Source: Mollicutes bacterium PWAP (lineage in GTDB: Bacteria; Bacillota_I; Bacilli_A; Mycoplasmatales; Metamycoplasmataceae). Taken from it: a DNA stretch of 5,243 nucleotides. The number at the start of each line of letters is the position of its first letter. Positions within the stretch are counted from its first letter, which is position 1. The notes below the pieces were generated by a model. That model did not search any database. It was not told the origin of the DNA and saw only the letters and a program-made list of their open reading frames with translations. Below, piece after piece: positions 1-5,243 of the stretch. Location: the NCBI GenBank assembly GCA_019661745.1, contig JAIFTM010000066.1, forward strand, positions 1 through 5,243, in the 5' to 3' direction. A program made the position numbers and the translations under genes.

Positions 1-111
1 ATATATAAATATGAGTTAATGAAAATAATAAAAGAATTAGAAATACAAAATACAAAATTTATTAATATAAATAATATTTTAGTAAATAAAAATAGCAAAA
101 ATGAAAAGTAA
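1..111 (+). CDS. 3' end of an unidentified plus-strand reading frame (partial)
   Basis: The first plus-strand frame is open from the window edge to a TAA at 109-111, giving 36 residues rich in Lys, Asn and Ile (for example MKIIKELEIQN from an internal ATG at 19). It may be the C-terminus of a gene that begins upstream of the window. The composition is low complexity, and a 36-codon open frame can occur by chance in such AT-rich DNA. No family is recognisable, and no strong Shine-Dalgarno sequence precedes the ATG at 19. It runs towards the convergent res gene. Confidence is low that this is a functional coding end. Confidence 0.3.
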   Translation: MYKYELMKIIKELEIQNTKFININNILVNKNSKNEK

Positions 112-232
112 AGAATTATGGCAAGTTTTTACACCGAAAGGGATAACAATAGATATTTTAAATAAAGGGACAAGAAAAAATAATCAATTTTGGTTATTCA
201 AAGCACATATAAGATTTATATTATTTTGTTAA
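101..232 (+). CDS. Doubtful 43-codon ORF overlapping the preceding tail and the res 3' end
   Basis: An ATG at 101 opens a 43-residue frame ending at TAA 230-232. It begins MKSKELWQVFTPKG and overlaps the stop of the upstream frame by a few bases. No Shine-Dalgarno sequence precedes the ATG. The second half of the frame runs through the terminator-like hairpin at 175-201 and into the last codons of res on the opposite strand, so that part is unlikely to be coding. The first 25 residues look more protein-like (one Trp codon TGG, mixed composition) and could be a remnant of a frameshifted continuation of the upstream frame. I do not recognise a family. Confidence 0.2.
   Translation: MKSKELWQVFTPKGITIDILNKGTRKNNQFWLFKAHIRFILFC
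175..201 (-). terminator. Terminator-like hairpin downstream of res, left copy of a 27-bp repeat
   Basis: On the minus strand, 20 bases after the res stop, AATAACCAA and TTGATTATT form an imperfect stem (one C-A mismatch), followed by a run of six T. This fits a weak rho-independent terminator for the mod-res operon. The same 27 bases, with one difference (T at 184, C at 4266), occur at 4257-4283 on the other side of the operon. The right copy has a perfect stem. Confidence 0.5.
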
Positions 233-2547
233 CTTTTCAAGAGATTTTTTGTTTATCTCTTTTAATAAATTAAAAAGGGTTGTGTTATCTTTACCTTTTT
301 CAAATAAAGTAAATCCATCATCTATCGTTTCTACAAATATAATTCTTACTTTATATTTACCATTTTCAATATTTTCCGCTTCATTTGATAGTGTTTTAAA
401 TTTTATGTTGGAATTCTGGTCAATATTTTGACCTGTAACAGCCCTACCTTTAGTTTCCATAATATAAATTTCTTTATTTAAGTCGCTTACAAAAATAAAG
501 TCTGGATAGAATGATAGCAGCTTGTCATTTTTATCATAATAGTCAATTCTATATGATTTATCATTAACTCCATTTCTAAACATATGTATAGATTCTTTGT
601 GTTGGGAATTTGCAATTCGTTCAATATTTATGAGTTGATCAAACTTTGCGTAGAAATTCTTCTCCACATCAGAGTCTCATTCTTTAATTGACATATTATA
701 TGTATTTTTTTTATCTCAATCATTTTTTATAAGATCATCTGAATATTACATTTCCTTGCTTAGTTCAAAAAGAACTGAATATTTATCTGTTTTTTCTTTT
801 AAAGCGGAGTTTTTTAATTTATCTAATCACTCAAAAAAGTTTAGATCACCAAATACTTTTTTAGCCTGTCTTGATTCATAAGAAGAAATCTTTTCAAAAA
901 TCTCTTTTTTCTTAAAGTCTTTTAGTAATTGATTATTAACAAATGTATTAAATGCTTCGAATGCTATTTTTTTGTTTTCAAAAGCTGCGATATACTTAAT
1001 ATAAACAGTAAATAACTTTTCACTATTTCCTAATTGTTCAATGTTTTTTTCTTGACTATTTATTTCAAACATCGCTTCCAATGTATTACCTTTCAATACT
1101 TTGGTTACATCCATTTTGGCAGCAACTACAAATTTAGTTTTTGATATTGAAATATCTTTTAATCAAGTGATTAACTCTTCCTTGTGTTCATGAATTTTAT
1201 TAGATACGCTTGAAATGAGTGTTTCTTGTTCAACTTCAGATTTGTGTCTTATAGAATTAATCTTCATATTTGAAAGTTCGCCAGATCTTGAAAGTTTAAC
1301 TTTTGTCTTAACATTGGAAGTTACAAATCTTTCATTTTTCATTTTCTCTATGTATTTTGAATCTCTTGTAAATACAAATGTATTATCAATTAAATCATTT
1401 TCGTAATATTTAAATCTTGGATTTCTTAAAATACGTCCTAAAGTTTGAATATCAAATTTAGGAGAAGAAGGCTCTCTAAGCCCAACTAGAATATTTGCCC
1501 TCGGAATATCTCATCCAGTAGCGATTGCTTGTTTAAATATTAGTATTTCAAATGGTGAATCTAACTTAACGATTTCATTCTTATTTTTTTCAGTTTTTTC
1601 TTCTGATAATCAAACAGCATAATTGATACCTTTAACAAATTTTCCAAACTTATTATTATCTAAAAATCTTTGCACTTCATTTAAGTAGTAATCATCAATT
1701 TTCTTGCCAAGTATTTTAAAAATCTTTTTAGATGACTTATCTGGTATTTGAATTAAGATAAGAGGATTATCGGTAATCCCTTTATTAGAATATTCTTCTT
1801 TGACTTTCTTTTGATTCTTAATGGCCGCTGCAATTAATTCTGCTATTTCAGAAGAAGAATCAAAATCTCTTTCATCGGGTTTACCAAAATCAACAATGAC
1901 ATTTTTCTTTATTGCTTTTTCGTTTCTTACATCTTGAACATCTACTTTAAAGTCTGGATTATCTAGCGTTGCAGAAAGTTCTATGATTCTAAATGGATTC
2001 ATAGAATCTAATATTGCAGCCTTATTATCAGAGTTTGTTTTAACTTCTCTATGAGTCTCATCAATTATTAAAATAATTTCCACTCCATTATTTTTTGTGT
2101 TTTGGATAACTTTTTGAATATCATTCTTCTCAGAGTCTATCTTTGATATATTTGTATTTGATCCAAAAAAGGATCAACCCATAAAGTAAACTGTGCTTTC
2201 ATCGAAAGCATCAATATTATCAAGATATTGTCCTGATTTCTTTTCAGCGCCTTGGAGTGCCAATATATTTTGTTTTAAACCCTTTAACTCATTCTCTTTC
2301 TATATAAGAAGTTATTTTTTCATAACCTTGGCAATCAAGGGCGCCCGTTGAGGGAGCTACGAAGATAAATGTTTTTTTGGCTGTATAAAATGATAAGCTT
2401 TTATTTATATTTTCTATTGTTTGCGCAATAATCATTGTTTTGCCTGATCCGGTTGGTGCTTGTAGTTTGAATTTTTTATTATTTATCAAATGTTCTACAG
2501 CTTTTAAAGAAGCATTAATTTGATATGAAAGAAGTCTTTTTTTTCAT
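221..2547 (-). pseudogene. res: res, Type III restriction subunit (helicase-endonuclease), frameshifted and interrupted
   Basis: Type III Res is the ATP-dependent translocase and nuclease that works in the cytoplasm in complex with Mod. After conceptual repair it is 774 residues. Superfamily 2 helicase motifs come in order: Walker A APTGSGKT (about 30-37), DETH Walker B (162-165), SAT (191-193), ATGWDIP (342-348) and QTLGRILR (367-374). A C-terminal PD-(D/E)xK nuclease follows, with YPDF (PD at 681-682) and ETKGR (Glu697, Lys699). Eight TGA codons are read as Trp. The ATG at 2547-2545 overlaps the mod stop (TAATG) and has an AGGA six bases upstream, which fixes the start. Three lesions are visible: an A8 run right after the ATG places the body out of frame (removing one A gives MKKRLLSYQ); one extra G lies at 2280-2282; and an in-frame TAA lies at 746-748 (about residue 600). 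From the annotated start, translation ends after about ten codons. The catalytic residues are intact, so the decay looks recent. Identity is near certain; loss of function is very likely unless some lesions are sequencing errors. Confidence 0.93.
2537..2544 (-). repeat. A8 homopolymer directly after the res start codon
   Basis: The coding strand reads ATG followed by eight A and then GACTTC. In this frame translation stops at TAA after MKKKTSFISN. With seven or ten A the frame would continue as MKKRLLSYQINASLKAV into the Walker A motif. The number of A therefore decides whether Res is made. Such runs are prone to replication slippage and to RNA polymerase slippage. Confidence 0.7.
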
Positions 2548-2557
2548 TATTCTTCCT
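2545..2557 (-). promoter_or_regulatory. res ribosome binding site and mod-res TAATG translational coupling
   Basis: The end of mod contains CAGGAAGAA, whose AGGA (2557-2554) lies six bases before the ATG at 2547-2545. The mod stop TAA (2549-2547) shares its last A with this ATG. This arrangement is typical of translationally coupled genes. It is the main reason to place the res start here even though the frame is currently broken just after it. Confidence 0.75.
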
Positions 2558-4168
2558 GACCATTAAGATCTATTATGTCAATTTCTCTATTGAATTCATT
2601 CTTAAAAATACTTTTAACACCATCAATATCTTCAAAGTTTCCACTAACTTTATTTATTGTTTTAACTTTTAAGTAATGAACTGAGTTTTTAGATAAATAT
2701 TTATTATTATTTTTTTGGAGTTCCTTAGATAATTGTCATTTAATTTCTTCACCATTTGAGCCTTTTCCATTGATAACTCTAAATAATCTTTCTCTGGTTA
2801 CAGCTCTAGCAATACCATATTCAGGATTAGCTTCCGTGTTATATCCCTCCATCTTATTATTGGTTGCTAAAATAAATCTTCTACTACCATTATCTTCCCT
2901 ATTCAATTCCATTGTTGCCTGACCAGTTGTTTCTGAGCCTGCAAAGAAATCAAGAATGACAGCATTCTTTTTTGATTGAAGTTTTAATAATTCTATTATT
3001 AATGATGATGGTTTTGGATAATCAAATATATTATGATTAAAAATTGATTTAAATTCTTGTGTTCCCTTGGATTGATTTATGTTTCTAATAACATCATCTT
3101 TTATAAATGTTTTTTTACCTTCAGGAAGAATGTATTGCTTTTTAAAAACTCTTAGAGTTCCGGAAGAATCATTTGTTTCTCAAATAACATCATTAAACTT
3201 TTCTCTAAATGCTTTTTCATTTCATCTTCAACACAAATTATTCTTTTTGGGTGATGCAATATAATAATTTTTTCTTTTAATTGGTTTAATGGGTTCTGAT
3301 TTCTTTAAATCTCAACTAGGTTCAAATATTAAATTATTATTTAATGGATTATAACTTATATGAAAGGCAAGATTAATTCTTTGGAAAGCATATTTACCAT
3401 CTTTTCCAGCAGGAGAGTTTAATTCTGTTGATTTTAAAAATTCACCTCTTTCATCCCATCCATAAATTTTCTTTTCATCTATCTTAATAAATTTATTTGC
3501 AATAGTAAAATGAGAAGATTTTCTATACATCAAAATATATTGTTTTGTAGTGGATATGTATTTATTATCGGATTGTCCACCTGGTTTTAATATCCAGTCT
3601 AAATTAGCAATAAAATTATCCTCTCCCAAAATCTCATCCATTAATACTTTTAAATATGATTGTTCGTTGTCGTTAATTGAAACAAAAATAACCCCATCTT
3701 TATTTAATAGTTTTTTTGCCAAAATTAATCTTCTTTTCATGAAAGATAAATATTTTGAATGTTTATGTGCATCTTCCTTTGTAACTAATTTAGGATCTGT
3801 AGAGTAGTCATCAGAATATATAAATTTTTTACCAGTGTTGTAAGGGGGGGGTCTATATAAATAACATCAACTTTTTGTCCTGCGGTTTCAAGCTCTTTCA
3901 ATGCATAATAATTATCACCCTCAATTAGAAGATTATTCTTTTCATTGTATTTAACGTCAATTCCCAGTTCTTTAACACCTTCAGGAACCATGTAATTTTT
4001 GTTTAATGTTTCATCAATCTCTTTAAAATTTAAAGTTAATCCTATCTTATCATTTAAAAGTTTTGTTTTGATATAGTCAATCTCTGATTTTTCAAGCCCC
4101 ATTTCCTTCAATTTATTATTTGATGATAGTTTTGTTAACTTATTAAATAATTCTTTTTTTGATTTCAT
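2547..4168 (-). pseudogene. mod: mod, Type III DNA N6-adenine methyltransferase, out of frame at a poly-C run
   Basis: Mod binds the recognition site and methylates adenine with SAM, and it gives the R-M complex its specificity. Conceptual repair gives 539 residues with the beta-class motif order seen in Type III Mods: NLLIEGDN (79-86), catalytic DPPYNTG (106-112), GVIFVSINDNE (158-168), a central region presumed to be the target-recognition part, then FFAGSETTG (407-415) and RFIL. Five TGA codons are read as Trp. The ATG at 4168 has a GAGGTGA Shine-Dalgarno sequence six bases upstream; an upstream in-frame ATG at 4183 overlaps that sequence and is less likely. The coding strand has eight C after GA in the DPP codons, so the frame runs to a TAG at 3787-3785 after 127 residues. 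Six C would restore DPPY. Separately, the SAM-binding FAGSG has become FAGSE (GAA at 2933-2931), which alone may impair activity. It could be a phase-OFF allele, but the Glu change and the broken res partner favour decay. The DNA target cannot be inferred. Confidence 0.93.
3844..3851 (-). repeat. C8 homopolymer inside the mod DPPY codons
   Basis: Eight G on the plus strand (C on the coding strand) follow GA of the Asp106 codon. With eight C the frame reads D-P-P-L-T-T-L and ends at TAG 3787-3785. Six C gives D-P-P-Y-N-T-G, the expected motif. Nine C is in frame but adds a Pro to the catalytic motif. A C8 run stands out in such AT-rich DNA, and tracts of this kind change length by slippage. 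Confidence 0.85.
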
Positions 4169-4174
4169 GTGTCT

Positions 4175-4181
4175 TCACCTC
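4175..4181 (-). promoter_or_regulatory. Shine-Dalgarno sequence of mod
   Basis: GAGGTGA on the minus strand lies six bases before the ATG at 4168. It is a strong match to the 16S rRNA anti-SD and decides between this start and the in-frame ATG at 4183, which lies within it. Confidence 0.7.
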
Positions 4182-4199
4182 ATTTGCAATAAAATTTAT

Positions 4200-4205
4200 A
4201 TTATA
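4200..4205 (-). promoter_or_regulatory. Candidate -10 box for the mod-res operon
   Basis: A perfect TATAAT lies on the minus strand 31 bases upstream of the mod ATG. It would give a transcript with a leader of roughly 25 bases carrying the Shine-Dalgarno sequence. A TATAAA lies 17 bases further upstream as a poor -35, but mollicute promoters often lack a clear -35. The flanking DNA is very AT-rich, so chance matches are common. Confidence 0.4.
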
Positions 4206-4256
4206 AATTTTTTGGATAATATTTTTATAAGTGATATTTATTTGAATCAATAGGTA

Positions 4257-4283
4257 AAAAAATAACCAATTTTGGTTATTCAA
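4257..4283 (-). terminator. Perfect hairpin terminator, right copy of the 27-bp repeat
   Basis: On the minus strand, AATAACCAA and TTGGTTATT form a 9-bp perfect stem (7 bp if a larger loop is allowed), followed by seven T. It lies seven bases after the stop of the 17-codon mini-ORF and upstream of the mod promoter, so it would end transcription coming from the 4343 or 4899 side and insulate the mod-res operon. It differs from the 175-201 copy at a single base. Confidence 0.6.
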
Positions 4284-4289
4284 CGACTA

Positions 4290-4343
4290 TTAATAATTAT
4301 TTTTAGAAGTTCATATTGTTTCATCTATGATTTTTTCTTCCAT
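4290..4343 (-). CDS. Possible 17-residue mini-ORF (MEEKIIDETIWTSKNNY)
   Basis: An ATG at 4343 is preceded by AAGGGA with a six-base spacer, a good Shine-Dalgarno arrangement. The frame has 17 codons including one TGA read as Trp, and ends at TAA 4292-4290. A perfect hairpin terminator begins seven bases later, and a TATAAA (4377-4372) lies about 29 bases upstream of the ATG as a candidate -10. Together these form a complete miniature transcription unit. It may encode a short peptide, be the 5' remnant of a gene lost when the R-M operon arrived, or be a small RNA in which the ORF is incidental. No known peptide is recognised. Confidence 0.35.
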
Positions 4344-4431
4344 TATTAATCCCTTAAAAAAATCCAGAAAATTTATACATTTTTTATTGTAAAAATTATA
4401 AATTAACAATTTAGAATTAATCTCTAAACTC

Positions 4432-4444
4432 TCGGCAAAGCCGA
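4432..4444. other. Small GC-rich hairpin (TCGGC-AAA-GCCGA)
   Basis: A 5-bp perfect inverted repeat with a 3-base loop stands out as the most GC-rich spot of the intergenic region. It lies just downstream of the terminator at 4457-4481 in the minus direction, and no clean T-run follows on either strand. It could be a structural element of a small RNA, a protein-binding palindrome, or part of an old terminator. Confidence 0.3.
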
Positions 4445-4456
4445 TGAAAAATTTTA

Positions 4457-4481
4457 AAAAACCTTCTTTATGAAGGTTTTT
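4457..4481 (-). terminator. Rho-independent terminator of the 128-residue gene
   Basis: AAAAACCTTC and GAAGGTTTTT form a 10-bp perfect stem with a 5-base loop. Reading on the minus strand, it follows the stop at 4513 by about 30 bases and ends in a T-run. Because the arms carry A and T runs, it would also work in the plus direction. Confidence 0.8.
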
Positions 4482-4512
4482 CTATTTATTTCTATATTTT
4501 TCTCAAATATTT

Positions 4513-4899
4513 TTAAGAAAATTTATAATCTATATCTATGTAAATAAATTCTGAATTTGATGCCAAATTAGAAGTTTGATTAAAAACCAATTCTAATCCA
4601 AGAAATGATTTTACTAATAAGTCATCTGAAGTAACATAATATTTTTGTTGTGCTAAACCAGAAGTATCTGAAATTGTTTTGCCAGTAATCAATCTTTCTC
4701 TAACATTTCCCTTTCCAAGTGTAGATTCACCACTTAAAATGTGATCATCTCATGTTTTAAAATTAATTTTTCAATTAACAACAACTTTTGATCATTCGTT
4801 TGGCATATCATCTAATGATACAATTACTATTTTATCATTAACATCAGAATTACTACTAGTTCCATCGAATTCGTATTGTGTCTTATAATTTTTTTTCAT
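4513..4899 (-). CDS. Hypothetical 128-residue protein, readable only with UGA as Trp
   Basis: The frame runs from ATG 4899 to TAA 4515-4513 and has three in-frame TGA codons (residues 36, 43 and 50), so standard-code gene finding misses it; no TGG occurs. An AAGGGG Shine-Dalgarno sequence lies about five bases before the ATG, and a strong hairpin terminator follows the stop, so it looks like a complete monocistronic gene. The protein starts MKKNYKTQYEFDG and ends FIYIDIDYKFS. It has no signal peptide or membrane segment. Alternating hydrophobic and polar stretches (IVIVSLDD, VVVNWKINF, FLGLELVFN, FIYIDIDY) suggest a soluble, mostly beta-strand fold. I do not recognise a family, so no function is assigned. 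It faces the same way as mod-res but is separated from it by two terminators, so it is probably not part of the R-M system. Confidence 0.85.
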
Positions 4900-4903
4900 A
4901 TTT

Positions 4904-4909
4904 CCCCTT
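4904..4909 (-). promoter_or_regulatory. Shine-Dalgarno sequence of the 128-residue gene
   Basis: AAGGGG on the minus strand lies about five bases before the ATG at 4899. It supports that start codon and the reality of the gene. Confidence 0.6.
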
Positions 4910-4921
4910 TTTAACTATTCA

Positions 4922-4927
4922 TTTATA
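4922..4927 (-). promoter_or_regulatory. Candidate -10 box (TATAAA) of the 128-residue gene
   Basis: TATAAA lies on the minus strand 22 bases upstream of the ATG at 4899, which leaves room for a very short leader carrying the Shine-Dalgarno sequence. TAATAT within the adjoining direct repeats is an alternative. The surrounding DNA is nearly pure A and T, so the exact site is uncertain. Confidence 0.3.
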
Positions 4928-4959
4928 ATTAAAATATTATTTTAATAATTAAAATATTA
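4925..4959. repeat. Two 15-bp direct repeats, 20-bp period, upstream of the 128-residue gene
   Basis: ATAATTAAAATATTA occurs at 4925-4939 and again at 4945-4959. The 20-base period is about two helical turns, so both copies would face the same side of the DNA in the likely promoter region of the gene starting at 4899. They could be tandem operator sites or -10 copies, or simply low-complexity AT sequence. Confidence 0.4.
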
Positions 4960-5012
4960 ATATAAATTTTTAGCATAACTTCCGTAAGGGAAAATAAAAA
5001 CAGCTGTAGTAA

Positions 5013-5204
5013 ACTATACCAACAAAAGTTGTAGTGATTTTTAATTGTATTAATTTGAATATAACTAGATATATTCAAAGAGTTAAAGAAGAAATTATTG
5101 ACATTGATGAAGTTGGCAATGATATTAAAGAAAATTTAAAAAAACTTAGAAAACTTGAAAATTCTATTGAATTGGATATAGAAAAAATTAAAAAATTAAT
5201 TTAA
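5013..5204 (+). pseudogene. 3' end of an unidentified gene, coiled-coil-like tail without a start
   Basis: After a TAA at 5010-5012 the plus strand is open for 63 codons to TAA 5202-5204. From about 5055 the translation is rich in Lys, Glu, Ile and Leu with heptad-like spacing (RYIQRVKEEIIDIDEVG, then ENLKKLRKLENSIELDIEKI), which suggests an amphipathic helix or coiled coil. No in-frame ATG exists. TTG at 5055 and GTG at 5034 are possible starts, but neither has a Shine-Dalgarno sequence. It most likely represents the C-terminal remnant of a larger protein whose 5' part has been lost or frameshifted. A short AT-rich protein using an unusual start cannot be excluded. No family is assigned. Confidence 0.4.
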
Positions 5205-5243
5205 TATATCTTAATTTTATTTTTTTAAAGAAAAAACCAAAGA

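Larger units (their letters stand above)
4284..4512. other. Intergenic region between mod-res and the 128-residue gene
   Basis: Apart from the mini-ORF at 4290-4343, its candidate -10 at 4377-4372, a small hairpin at 4432-4444 and the terminator at 4457-4481, this stretch holds only low-complexity AT-rich sequence. No tRNA-like cloverleaf or longer open frame is seen with TGA read as Trp. Confidence 0.5.

Noticed and set aside
101..130. Similarity of MKSKELW at 101 to the Mod N-terminus MKSKKELF
   Set aside because: The match covers only about seven residues of common Lys-rich sequence, the DNA does not match beyond that, and the rest of the frames differ. Treated as coincidence.
249..431. 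Plus-strand ORF of 60 codons, and similar ones at 1215-1406, 3079-3264 and 3550-3807
   Set aside because: All lie antisense to conserved parts of res or mod, have no Shine-Dalgarno support and show composition expected of shadow frames.
221..2489. Four separate small minus-strand genes (221-667, 827-1114, 1610-2083, 2289-2489)
   Set aside because: They are pieces of a single res frame. Three of the breaks come from TGA codons that are Trp here; the rest are the real lesions described for res.
2533..2547. Programmed -1 ribosomal frameshift at A-AAA-AAG after the res start codon
   Set aside because: The heptamer is present in the right phase, but the Res frame needs a +1 shift (or one A fewer), so a -1 slip would not give Res.
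3312..3740. An independent gene starting at ATG 3740
   Set aside because: It is the middle of mod in the restored frame. The ATG has no Shine-Dalgarno sequence and continues directly from the DPPY region; the apparent stop at 3314-3312 is a TGA Trp codon.
4261..4280. dif-like or tyrosine recombinase core site in the AATAACC...GGTTATT palindrome
   Set aside because: The arm spacing does not match a dif core, no recombinase gene is in the window, and the adjacent T-run on the minus strand fits a terminator better. Recombination between the two copies remains possible as a general repeat effect.
5205..5243. Possible terminator at the right edge (T-run followed by AAAGAAAAAACC)
   Set aside because: Only one arm could be inside the window; no stem can be shown from the visible bases.

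Overview
The window is strongly AT-rich and the reading frames only make sense if UGA is read as tryptophan. TGA codons sit exactly where tryptophan is expected in well-known motifs, for example GWDIP in the helicase and several conserved positions of the methyltransferase. This points to a mollicute using genetic code 4 (Mycoplasma, Ureaplasma or Spiroplasma type). The species cannot be told from the sequence. Read with the standard code, the real genes break into fragments, and one 128-residue gene disappears.

Layout. Positions 1-232 carry the 3' tail of a plus-strand reading frame and a doubtful 43-codon ORF, converging on the main operon. The main content, 4168 down to 221 on the minus strand, is a two-gene Type III restriction-modification operon: mod (4168-2547, N6-adenine methyltransferase) and then res (2547-221, helicase-endonuclease). 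The two genes are joined by a TAATG stop/start overlap. A likely -10 box and a strong Shine-Dalgarno sequence precede mod, and a terminator-like hairpin follows res. Near-identical 27-bp copies of that hairpin flank the operon (175-201 and 4257-4283). From 4284 to 4512 is an intergenic stretch with a 17-codon mini-ORF on the minus strand, a small GC-rich hairpin and a good hairpin terminator. From 4899 to 4513 (minus) is an unrecognised 128-residue protein. Positions 4900-5243 hold its promoter region and, on the plus strand, the coiled-coil-like 3' end of a gene with no recognisable start.

State of the R-M system. As written, neither subunit can be made full length. mod is out of frame at a run of eight C (coding strand) lying inside the catalytic DPPY codons; six C would restore DPPYNTG. 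It also has Glu in place of the last Gly of the SAM-binding FAGSG motif. res has three lesions: an A8 run directly after its ATG that puts it out of frame (A7 would be in frame), one extra G at 2280-2282, and an in-frame TAA at 746-748. The homopolymer runs by themselves would suit phase-variable switching. The missense change, the extra G and the TAA suggest instead that the locus is decaying, perhaps from a once phase-variable state. If all lesions are corrected conceptually, the products are a 539-residue Mod and a 774-residue Res with all expected motifs.

I see no CRISPR array, tRNA, rRNA or insertion-sequence transposase. I found no convincing new defence system. The items most worth checking are the C8 run in DPPY, the A8 run at the res start, the flanking repeats and the code-4-only gene.
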